This document shows, in pieces, positions 8,568 to 14,820 of a stretch of DNA of 19,362 bases. The notes beneath the pieces were generated by a model. The model saw only the letters and a list, made by a program, of their open reading frames with translations. It made no database searches and was not told the DNA's origin. The stretch's first letter is position 1. Every line of letters begins with the position of its first letter. Source of the stretch: Myxococcales bacterium (GTDB lineage: Bacteria; Myxococcota_A; Polyangia; Haliangiales; Haliangiaceae); the NCBI GenBank assembly GCA_016720595.1, contig JADKKI010000054.1, positions 1-19,362 of the forward strand, in the 5' to 3' direction. A program made the position numbers and the translations under genes.

Positions 8568-9701
8568 TCAGAACACCAGCTGAACCGCGGCGCGCGGGCC
8601 GTGCATCACGATCGAGACGTTCGCGCGCTCCATCGTGAGCGTCCGCCAGCCGAGCGACAGCAAGACGCGCGAGGTGATGTGAACGCTCGCATCGGCCGAG
8701 GCCGACCACGTGGTCGTCGAGTCCCCGAACACGCCGAGGTCGAAGCTACCCGAGAGGTAGAACCGGCTCGACGGGCGCAGGAACGCGCGAGCGCCCGCCA
8801 CTGCGTCTGCCGCGGAGTTGACCTGCTCCATCGACGCCACGTCGGCGCCGCCCAGGCCGACCGTACCGGCGATCGCGGTCCGCTGGTAGCGAACGCCGCC
8901 GCGCGCCTCGAGCGAGAGCAGGGAGTGCTCTCCCCCGACCACCATGTAGCCGGCCGCACCTTCGACGAGCAGGCTGCTCGCCGTGCCGTCGAGCGAGACC
9001 ATGAGGGGCCCGACCGTGGTGGCGCCGTCGACCGCGACCACGCCGTACATCAGGTCGCCGGTGAGCGAGAACCTGCGATAGCGAGCCTCGGCGAGGACTT
9101 CGGCGCCGTAGCGAGCGTGGCGCTCGAGCTGGATGAAGTCGACGCCGGATCCCACGCTCGCGGGGCCGAGGCTGATGTTGGCGTCCACCGACGACGCCCA
9201 CAGGTACGGCCCGATCGCGACGTGCCAGTCCTTCGCGCGCGCTCGACCGGCCTTGTGGAGCTTCGCCGGGGCGGCGGAGATCTCCGTGTCGTCATCGTCG
9301 TCCGCGTCGTCGACCTCGTCGGCGTCGGTGTCCCGCGACTGGAACGCGACTCGGTCGCCCGCCGTATCGTCGGCCTTGTCGTCCGCGTCGTCGCTCTCGC
9401 GGTCGTCCTGCTCGCGAGCGTGCGCGTTCTGGGATCCCTTGTGCCCGCGGCCCGCGATCCGCGCGGTCGATCGCGCCTCGGTCGCGTCGGCGTCGTCGGC
9501 GTCGTCGGTGTCCTCCTCGTCGATCACCGAGATCGGCTCCACCGGTGGCGGGAGCTTGGCGCGGTGCTTCCGCGGCTTGGCCTTGGTCACCTTCTTCGCC
9601 TCGCCGTGCCGCCCACCGTGGCGGGCCGGCGCCGCGAGCGCGACCGATCCCGTGAGCGCGAAGCAGGCGGCGAGCGCGAGGTGGCGGGCCGGGTGAGGCA
9701 T
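8568..9701 (-). CDS. Outer-membrane beta-barrel protein with Asp-rich linker
   Basis: The start at 9701 is chosen over the longer frame from 9803 because a clean signal peptide begins there (HLALAACFALTGSVALA, then APA). The mature protein opens with a basic stretch (KKVTKAKPRKHRAK), then a disordered linker with three acidic blocks at about residues 61-75, 99-116 and 124-140, dominated by Asp and Ala. From about residue 158 a barrel begins (WHVAIGPYLWASS). It shows repeated strand motifs (YGAEVLAEARYRRFSLTGDL, ARGGVRYQRTAI, YLSGSFDLGVFG, VLLSLGWRTLTM) and ends in a C-terminal Phe, the usual signal for BAM-assisted insertion. Size is 377 residues. The family is not known to me beyond resemblance to uncharacterised delta-proteobacterial barrel proteins. 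Porin, adhesin or structural roles are all possible. Confidence 0.75.
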   Translation of the reverse strand: MPHPARHLALAACFALTGSVALAAPARHGGRHGEAKKVTKAKPRKHRAKLPPPVEPISVIDEEDTDDADDADATEARSTARIAGRGHKGSQNAHAREQDDRESDDADDKADDTAGDRVAFQSRDTDADEVDDADDDDDTEISAAPAKLHKAGRARAKDWHVAIGPYLWASSVDANISLGPASVGSGVDFIQLERHARYGAEVLAEARYRRFSLTGDLMYGVVAVDGATTVGPLMVSLDGTASSLLVEGAAGYMVVGGEHSLLSLEARGGVRYQRTAIAGTVGLGGADVASMEQVNSAADAVAGARAFLRPSSRFYLSGSFDLGVFGDSTTTWSASADASVHITSRVLLSLGWRTLTMERANVSIVMHGPRAAVQLVF

Positions 9702-9857
9702 GAAGTGGGCAGCTGCAAGCTCGCAGCCACGGCTCCCACGACCAGGATTCGCAGGGCTAGCGGTTCGCTCGGACCACGGCTGTCGACCGCGGGATGCAGG
9801 CATGGGGCCCCCAGCCGAACCTCACCACATCGGTGACGGGGCATACTCGAACTCGCC

Positions 9858-10052
9858 ATGGACGAGACGGAGTTCGAAGGCACGCTCGTCCTCGAGCAGC
9901 TCGCCGAGATCGGCATGGTCGACGAGTTCTTCGACGCGGTCGACGCCGACGACATCCCGCGTGCGGTGGCGCTCATGCGTCGCGCTCGGATCGACGCCGA
10001 GACGATCTCCATCGTCGTCAAGAAGATCGAAGCGGCCGACGGACAGCACTGA
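9858..10052 (+). CDS. Small acidic protein, 64 residues, unknown
   Basis: An ATG at 9858 opens a short reading with a compact helical, acidic sequence (FEGTLVLEQLAEIGMVDEFF, then FDAVDADDIPRAVALMRRA) and no signal peptide or membrane segment. It ends at TGA 10050-10052. The GC-biased third positions and the balance of residues support real coding. The pattern of paired helices suggests a small bundle or an adaptor; I do not recognise it. It diverges from the outer-membrane gene at 9701 and converges with sodC, the two stop codons lying only 24 bases apart. Confidence 0.6.
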   Translation: MDETEFEGTLVLEQLAEIGMVDEFFDAVDADDIPRAVALMRRARIDAETISIVVKKIEAADGQH

Positions 10053-10076
10053 GCGTCCGCCCGGCCGCGTCTCGGC

Positions 10077-10682
10077 TCACGGAACGAGCTGGATCACGCC
10101 GCACGCGACGCGGCTGCCCGCGTTCCCGGTCGGCTGCGTCTGGAAGTCGTCCGCCTTCTCGTGAACGATGAAGCCCTTGCCGACGATCGACGTCGGGCCA
10201 TCGGCGATGGTGATGCCCTTCATCACGAACGTCTTGGTCGCCTTGCCATCCTTGCCGGCGGTCAGGTTGCCGAAGTCGCCCTCGTGATGCTCCTCGCCAT
10301 CGGGCCGACCGTGCTTGTGGCTGTTCGGATTGAAGTGACCGCCTGCACTGGTGCCGTCGGGAGCCGAGCAGTCGCCCTTCTCGTGCACGTGATAGGCGTG
10401 GTCACCGGCCTTGAGGCCCTCGACGTTCGCGATCACCTCGACGCCACCCTCGACCTCCTTGAACTCGATCGTGCCCTTGACCTTCGACTTCGAGGCCGGC
10501 GCGAGCTCGGCCTTCGCCTGCTTGGGCGCCACAGGCTCGGGCGGGGTCACCGGCGGTGGAGCGGGCTCGGTGACCTTCGTCGACGCATCGGGCGCCGGCG
10601 TGGGGGTCGCGGCCGGCTTGGACTTCGAGCCGCACGCGGCGGCGGCGAGGGCGAGGGCGAACGAGACGTGCGTGAGCTTCAT
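10077..10682 (-). CDS. sodC: Cu/Zn superoxide dismutase, lipoprotein
   Basis: The enzyme converts superoxide to oxygen and hydrogen peroxide in the periplasm or envelope. Start 10682 is supported by a strong GGGAGGAAGG ribosome site 7 bases upstream. Residues 1-16 are a lipoprotein signal with Cys17 (AAAACGSK), followed by a Pro/Ala/Lys linker to about residue 66. The SodC domain then carries all expected ligands: His98 and His100 (YHVHEKGDC), His116 (GGHFNP), His124, His133 and Asp136 for metal binding, and His174 (IVHEK). The Cys105-Cys194 disulphide pair and active-site Arg191 (GSRVACGV) are present. Length 201 residues, about 40 longer than minimal SodC because of the linker. It follows the esterase gene by 71 bases on the same strand. 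Co-transcription is possible but not shown. Confidence 0.95.
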   Translation of the reverse strand: MKLTHVSFALALAAAACGSKSKPAATPTPAPDASTKVTEPAPPPVTPPEPVAPKQAKAELAPASKSKVKGTIEFKEVEGGVEVIANVEGLKAGDHAYHVHEKGDCSAPDGTSAGGHFNPNSHKHGRPDGEEHHEGDFGNLTAGKDGKATKTFVMKGITIADGPTSIVGKGFIVHEKADDFQTQPTGNAGSRVACGVIQLVP

Positions 10683-10689
10683 ACGCGGA

Positions 10690-10699
10690 CCTTCCTCCC
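10690..10699 (-). promoter_or_regulatory. Strong ribosome binding site that fixes the sodC start
   Basis: The minus strand reads GGGAGGAAGG seven bases before the ATG at 10682. It supports the internal start over the longer open frame, which begins at 10805 inside the preceding gene and lacks a ribosome site. Confidence 0.8.
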
Positions 10700-10753
10700 G
10701 AGCGAGCCGCTGGGGGTGCGGGAGGCCAGGAATCGCGTGGATCCCACGGTCCG

Positions 10754-11605
10754 TCAGTGGGCGTCGAACCAGTCCGGAATCGCCGTCTTGCCCTCGGGCA
10801 GCCACTCGTGACCGGCCCCCGGGTGGATGACGGTCTTGACCGAGAAGCCCTCGGCGACGAGCTTGTCGCGGTATGGGGTCATCGATGACATCGGGACGGT
10901 GGGGTCCTGGTCGCCGTGCAGGAACAGCGTGGGTGGATGATCTGCGGGCAGCGCGGGCACGGTACAGGTGGCGCCGCAGGTGGCGTACGAACCCGAGGCC
11001 ACGGCGAGCGCGCGGAACTTCCCGGCGTAGCTCACGGCCATCCGGCTCGCCATGAACCCGCCGCTCGAGATCCCCATCGCGTAGCGCCGCGTCGGATCGA
11101 GCGGCCCGAACGTCCCGGCGGTGGCCGCCGCGATCAGCTGGACGATGAACACGTCGTCGTCACAGCCGGCCCAGTTCGTCGCGTACGGCGGCACATTGGT
11201 CTGCCAGTACAAGCTGCCGTTGCTCTGCGCATCGGGCGCCACCACCGCATAGCCGCGATCGAGCAGGGCCTTGATGGTGGAGGTCAACTCGAACTGGCCG
11301 AACGAATCCGACGTGCTCGCGGCGAAGGCGCGCGAGCCGGGGATGAACGAGCCCTGATAGAACACGACGAGCGGCCATCCCGCGGCAGGTGCCGTGGCGT
11401 TCGGTAGCTCGTACGTGACGGTGCGGCCGCCGATCACGAGGCTGTGGCTCGAGCACGTGATCTGCGTCCCTGCCACCGCGCAGCGCGAGGGCGTGGACGA
11501 CGGCGAGCCATCGGTCGTGCTGCTGGCATCGGTCGTGGGCGAGTCCGGCGTGGTGCTGCCACACGCGGCGACAAGGGTCACGAGCATCAGCCGCGTGGTG
11601 GTCAT
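10754..11605 (-). CDS. Secreted alpha/beta hydrolase lipoprotein (PHB-depolymerase/feruloyl-esterase-like)
   Basis: Residues 1-14 are a short lipoprotein signal with Cys15 (TLVAACGS). A Ser/Thr-rich disordered linker runs to about residue 40. The hydrolase domain carries the nucleophile elbow G-I-S-S-G (Ser180), an Asp in HGDQDPTVP (Asp234) and a catalytic His in GAGHEW (His266), the usual order of an esterase triad. The region WPLVVFYQGSF and YAVVAPDAQSNG fits the same family. This class of secreted hydrolases (poly-hydroxyalkanoate depolymerases, LpqC-like, feruloyl esterases) acts on extracellular esters; the true substrate cannot be told from sequence. The ATG at 11605 overlaps the TetR stop by ATGA (11602-11605), so the gene is translationally coupled to its regulator and probably controlled by it. 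The length, 283 residues, is normal. Confidence 0.86.
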   Translation of the reverse strand: MTTTRLMLVTLVAACGSTTPDSPTTDASSTTDGSPSSTPSRCAVAGTQITCSSHSLVIGGRTVTYELPNATAPAAGWPLVVFYQGSFIPGSRAFAASTSDSFGQFELTSTIKALLDRGYAVVAPDAQSNGSLYWQTNVPPYATNWAGCDDDVFIVQLIAAATAGTFGPLDPTRRYAMGISSGGFMASRMAVSYAGKFRALAVASGSYATCGATCTVPALPADHPPTLFLHGDQDPTVPMSSMTPYRDKLVAEGFSVKTVIHPGAGHEWLPEGKTAIPDWFDAH

Positions 11606-12254
11606 CGCGCGACTCCCACCATGTCGAGCGCGAGCGCGGCCTGCGCCGCGGCGAGCTCCTCGATGGTGATGCCGGCGGAGGGACCGAACCAGTACGGGAT
11701 GCGCAGCGCCATCGCGCCGATCGCGCCGGCGGTGACCATCGGATGGCGGGCGACGAACCGCTTCATCGCGATCCCGCGCTCGATGATGTCCATCAGCATC
11801 GCGATCCCTGACGGCGCACGCGCGAGGCCGGGCGCGGCGAGCTCCGCATTGAGGACGTGCATCTCGTCATTCACGACGACGGCGATGTGCGGATAGGTCG
11901 CGTGCATGACGGCGTTGGCATGGACCAGCGCGCGGAGTTGATCGGCGGGGTCCGATCCACCATCGAGCACCGCCTTGCGGAACATCGCGAGGTGGGCCTC
12001 GTGGCCGAGACGGACGAGCTCCGCGAGCACGTGCTCCTTCGAGGGGAACGACGCATAGAGGGCACTTGGCGCGAGCTCGATGGCCTTGGCGAGATCGCGC
12101 ATCGAGGTGCCGTGAAACCCGTGCATCGCGAACATCCGCAGCGCGATCTCGAGGATCCGGCGCTTGGCGGGCTCGAGGACGGCATCGGGCGGAGCTTGGC
12201 CGCGCGGGCCTCAGGGAGGCGAGTCGCCTCAGAACGATCGTTCACCTGACCCAT
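11602..12254 (-). CDS. TetR-family transcription repressor, frameshifted near its N-terminus
   Basis: The helix-turn-helix (MHGFHGTSMRDLAKAI, then PSALYASFPSKEHVL) is the TetR signature, followed by a ligand-binding helical domain. The obvious start at 12135 would cut away helix 1, whose sequence (AKRRILEIALRMFAMHGF) is present in frame immediately upstream. Further up this frame meets a TGA with no start. A neighbouring frame begins at ATG 12254 (MGQVNDRSEATRLPEARAA) and joins if one base is restored in the GGGCGG run near 12186-12192 (CTCCGCCC on the coding strand). I therefore annotate 12254 as the likely true start with a frameshift. The stop overlaps the esterase start. Two palindromes near its 5' end suggest autorepression and control of the esterase. 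Its ligand is unknown. Confidence 0.8.
12230..12245. promoter_or_regulatory. TetR-type operator palindrome, copy 1
   Basis: The core GAACGATCGTTC is a perfect 12-bp palindrome at 12232-12243. It has the same core as copy 2, centred 57 bp away. It lies at codons 4-8 of the long TetR reading, so binding here would act as a roadblock just inside the gene. If the real start is further in, it is in the leader. Confidence 0.6.
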
Positions 12255-12263
12255 ATCTCACGA

Positions 12264-12279
12264 GGACACGTCTGTGTCC
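12264..12279. repeat. Inverted repeat between the two operator copies
   Basis: GGACAC (12264-12269) and GTGTCC (12274-12279) form a perfect 6-bp stem with a 4-base GTCT loop. It sits between the two TetR-like palindromes and about 50 bases after the 3' end of the gene that stops at 12326. It could be a weak terminator for that gene or part of the regulatory region. No T tract is seen. Confidence 0.35.
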
Positions 12280-12285
12280 ACGGGC

Positions 12286-12303
12286 GCAGAACGATCGTTC
12301 TGC
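12286..12303. promoter_or_regulatory. TetR-type operator palindrome, copy 2
   Basis: GCAGAACGATCGTTCTGC is a perfect 18-bp palindrome. It lies about 32-49 bases upstream of the TetR ATG at 12254, where the -35/-10 region of its promoter would be. Palindromes of 14-20 bp with an AACGATCGTT-type core are typical of TetR-family operators. Repression of its own operon is inferred. Confidence 0.72.
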
Positions 12304-12325
12304 ACGCCCAGCCCTGCCCGTGCGG

Positions 12326-13216
12326 TCAGCGTAGCGAGAGGGTGACCCTGGTCGCCGAGGAATCGAGGGCCGCGGTGACGGTCCGATCGGGCTTGTGCCA
12401 GGTCCACACGTCATCGCCCACGCGGGGGCGTCCCCAGCGCCCGCGCAGCACCTTGCGCATGTCGTCCACGGCCGCCTCGTCATAGCCGCGGACCGTGAAC
12501 GAGACCTCGACGATCCGCCCGCTCCCTGCGACGAGCCGCAGCCCGAGGTCGTCGGGATAGCGCACCTGATACGGGTCGAGCCGGTAGGGCACCTCGAGCA
12601 CGAACTGGCGGCTCTGCTCGATCTCGAGCCAGCGGTCACCTGCACGCGCGGCGACCGTGGTGCGGTTGGCGCCGAGCAACTGGTCCGCCCGCTCGACGAG
12701 CTCGTCGAGCGTGACCTGGTGCTCCCAGCGGACCTGGAGCCGGTTGACCCGCACGTGCCCGCGAACATAGACGCCGTCCTCGCCGACACTCGCCCAGTCA
12801 TCGAGCCAGTCCTTGTCCCAGCCGCATGTCCACGTCTTCGGGCGGCCGATCCGCCGCGCGAGCACGTCCACTCCTTCGTAACCGCAGCATCCGCCGAACG
12901 TGACGTCGAACCGCACGGCCGCCACGTAGCCGTCGGCGAGCTCGAAGTCGATCTTGACGTTGTTCGCGTGCGCGAACGCAGCGATCCGGCTCCGCACCGC
13001 GGGCGACGGCGCCGGGGCACCGATCCACGCCGATTCGAACAGCGGCCCCATCCGCCCTTCCGGGCCGAAGATCTGCGCCGCGGCCTCCCGGGACAGCCAC
13101 GGCGACTCCGGCGGCGGCTGAACGATCGCCCTGGACGCGGGCGCTCGCCGCGACGAGGTCGCGATCACTAGCACCGAGGCGACGACCATGCCGCCAAGCC
13201 AGACCTTGACGCTCAT
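12326..13216 (-). CDS. Membrane-anchored or exported protein, function unknown
   Basis: The start at 13216 is preferred over 13273 because residues after it (VKVWLGGMVVASVLVIATSS) form a signal anchor directly after a short basic start. After a linker, a domain with FELADGYVAAVRFDVTFGG, a Cys-Cys pair (GGCCGYEG), GRPKTWTCGWDKDW and VYVRGHVRVNRLQVRWE follows. The C-terminal half resembles a strand-rich domain (VEVSFTVRGYDEAAVDDM, RVTLSLR). About 296 residues in all. No family is recognised. Cys in the exported domain suggest disulphides. It diverges from the gene at 13310, sharing a 93-bp intergenic region, and both proteins have a membrane anchor with an outer Cys-containing domain, so they may work together; that is inferred from position only. 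Confidence 0.66.
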   Translation of the reverse strand: MSVKVWLGGMVVASVLVIATSSRRAPASRAIVQPPPESPWLSREAAAQIFGPEGRMGPLFESAWIGAPAPSPAVRSRIAAFAHANNVKIDFELADGYVAAVRFDVTFGGCCGYEGVDVLARRIGRPKTWTCGWDKDWLDDWASVGEDGVYVRGHVRVNRLQVRWEHQVTLDELVERADQLLGANRTTVAARAGDRWLEIEQSRQFVLEVPYRLDPYQVRYPDDLGLRLVAGSGRIVEVSFTVRGYDEAAVDDMRKVLRGRWGRPRVGDDVWTWHKPDRTVTAALDSSATRVTLSLR

Positions 13217-13309
13217 GATTCGAGGACAGCGTTCGCGAGCTTCGGTTGCGCCGCGACGAGACTCACACAACACCGAGAGCGACCGCCGCTTCTGCGACTA
13301 TAGTGAGGC

Positions 13310-13897
13310 ATGGCCTATCGCGATGACCACGACGCCGCGATCGCTCGCGCCGACGCGGCCGTGCGCGAGGCCGCCGGGCTCGCCGCCGAGAACGAGCGCC
13401 TCGCGGCCGAGCTCGCCGCGGCGAAGGAGTGGCTCGGCGGGCCGCGCAAGCGCGCGATGCTGCTCGGCGCCATCGTGCTCACCGCCCTCGGGCTTGGCGC
13501 CGCTGGGCTGGCGATCGGCCGGTGCACCGTCGAGCCAGTGGTGATCCAACCGCCGCCACCCAAGGTCTACCCCAAGGTCGTGGGGGTGGTGTTCGCGGAT
13601 GGGCCGGAGGTCGGGCACTGGATGATGAAGGCCACGCGCTGCATCCCGCGCGAGATCGGCGTGGAGCTGACGTCGGTCGGCAAGGACGACCACTCCGTCG
13701 GCATCATCGGCAACGACGTGGAGATCGAGACCCCGACCGGCGCGCTCACGCTCGAGCGCACGCACTGCCGGCAGCGCGAGGTGTCTGTCCGCAAGAACGA
13801 TCGCGATCCCACCGCGTGGGACGGATTCGTCGATCTCGACTGTCGGTTCCGCGACAACATGGTCCACGGCTACGTCGAGTTCGAGAACTGCAAGTAG
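13310..13897 (+). CDS. Single-pass membrane protein with N-terminal coiled coil, unknown
   Basis: An ATG at 13310 opens a 195-residue protein. Residues 8-42 form an Ala/Glu-rich coiled coil (ARADAAVREAAGLAAENERL), followed by a basic PRKR and a membrane span at about 49-70 (LLGAIVLTALGLGAAGLAIG). A proline-rich spacer (VVIQPPPPKVYP) leads to an extracytoplasmic domain with four Cys (TRCIPREIG, RTHCRQREV, DLDCRFRDN, FENCK), likely two disulphides. Type II-like topology, coiled coil inside, is inferred from the positive residues before the span. A TATAGT sits at 13299-13304, but no matching -35 is seen. Its last 28 bases overlap the antisense end of the lipoprotein gene at 13870. Confidence 0.7.
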   Translation: MAYRDDHDAAIARADAAVREAAGLAAENERLAAELAAAKEWLGGPRKRAMLLGAIVLTALGLGAAGLAIGRCTVEPVVIQPPPPKVYPKVVGVVFADGPEVGHWMMKATRCIPREIGVELTSVGKDDHSVGIIGNDVEIETPTGALTLERTHCRQREVSVRKNDRDPTAWDGFVDLDCRFRDNMVHGYVEFENCK

Positions 13898-14820
13898 CCA
13901 GGGCCTGCGCGGCCCGTCGCCCGCGACGAGTCAGTCCCCGCTGCGATGGTCAAGGGGACCGACTTCGCGCTCATGCCACCGGTCTCGTCCGTGGCGACGA
14001 TGAACAACCAGGTGTTCCCCGGGGGCCCGGCCGTGAACGCGATGGCACTCGTCTCCGGCGAGAGCGTGTCGGGGTCTTCGACGACGGCGGCTGGTTCGTC
14101 GAGATCCCCCGCCGGGCTGTAGAAGTTGCAAGTGACTTGCTCGAGAGCGCCAGCCGGATCGGTATCTGGGCGCGCATCGAGGCTCGCCCGGTCCACCATC
14201 GCGGTCAGCACGTAGCGCTGGCCGGCGCGCAAGGTCGTGGTCGAGATTCCGTCGAACCGGATCTCCGCGAGTCGCGGGTTCTGGCGCTGGTTCGCCGTCT
14301 CGACCACATCGATGTCTCGTCGCGCGACCAGGGTCCGCCCGTCGACGTCGATCTCCGCGATGATCGGGATCCTCAGCGAGACGCCTGCTGCGAGGGCCGC
14401 TCTCCACGAATCGGGCGGCGCGGAACTCCCGGGCGGCGCCGGGAAGGCTGCAGATAGCTGGTCTGCCGAGACCACGATCCGACCGGCAGCGTCGAGCTCG
14501 AGCGCCAAGGCGTCGTCACCGACACAATCGCGCGCGGGATCGGCGATGAACTTCCAGGGCGCACACGCCCGCATTCGCACGGCGTCCACGGCGTGCCCGC
14601 CGAGCGGCGCGCTGGCACCGACCCCGAGCCGCGGCCCGTCAGGGTCGACGGTCAGCGCGATCAGCTCGAGGTCGCCCTCGAGCGCCAACGCCGATGGCTC
14701 CGCGGTGATCGCGAGCACGCGCGGTGCGGTGATCTTGGTGATCGGATCGACGCCGTCGTCGCCGCACGCCGCGAGCACGGCGAGCATCGCGAGCACGAAG
14801 CCACGCTCGACGTTCCTCAT
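13870..14820 (-). CDS. Lipoprotein partner of the TonB-dependent receptor
   Basis: The ATG at 14820 gives a lipoprotein signal (LAMLAVLAACGDDG, Cys19) and a 316-residue product. The mature part is strand-rich with Ig-like hints (PRVLAITAEPSALALEGDLE, IRFDGISTTTLRAGQRYVLT, NTWLFIVATDETGGMSAKS) and a mid-region Cys pair (MRACAPWKF, ARDCVGDD). The start overlaps the stop of the receptor gene by ATGA (14817-14820), a mark of translational coupling. This suggests a surface or periplasmic partner that binds the substrate or assists the receptor, as in other receptor-lipoprotein pairs. The ligand is unknown. Because the receptor has a frameshift, an unbroken reading would fuse the two; the ATG, lipobox and coupled stop argue for separate proteins. 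Its last codons overlap the opposing gene's end by 28 bp. Confidence 0.76.
   Translation of the reverse strand: MRNVERGFVLAMLAVLAACGDDGVDPITKITAPRVLAITAEPSALALEGDLELIALTVDPDGPRLGVGASAPLGGHAVDAVRMRACAPWKFIADPARDCVGDDALALELDAAGRIVVSADQLSAAFPAPPGSSAPPDSWRAALAAGVSLRIPIIAEIDVDGRTLVARRDIDVVETANQRQNPRLAEIRFDGISTTTLRAGQRYVLTAMVDRASLDARPDTDPAGALEQVTCNFYSPAGDLDEPAAVVEDPDTLSPETSAIAFTAGPPGNTWLFIVATDETGGMSAKSVPLTIAAGTDSSRATGRAGPGYLQFSNST

Noticed and set aside
8481..9836. A 451-residue plus-strand open frame
   Set aside because: Antisense to the barrel gene at 8568-9701; its apparent Val/Arg-rich pattern is the complement of the Asp-rich codons.
13299..13304. TATAGT as a -10 promoter element before the gene at 13310
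   Set aside because: It lies only 5 bases before the ATG and no -35-like match is seen at the right distance; kept only as a remark.
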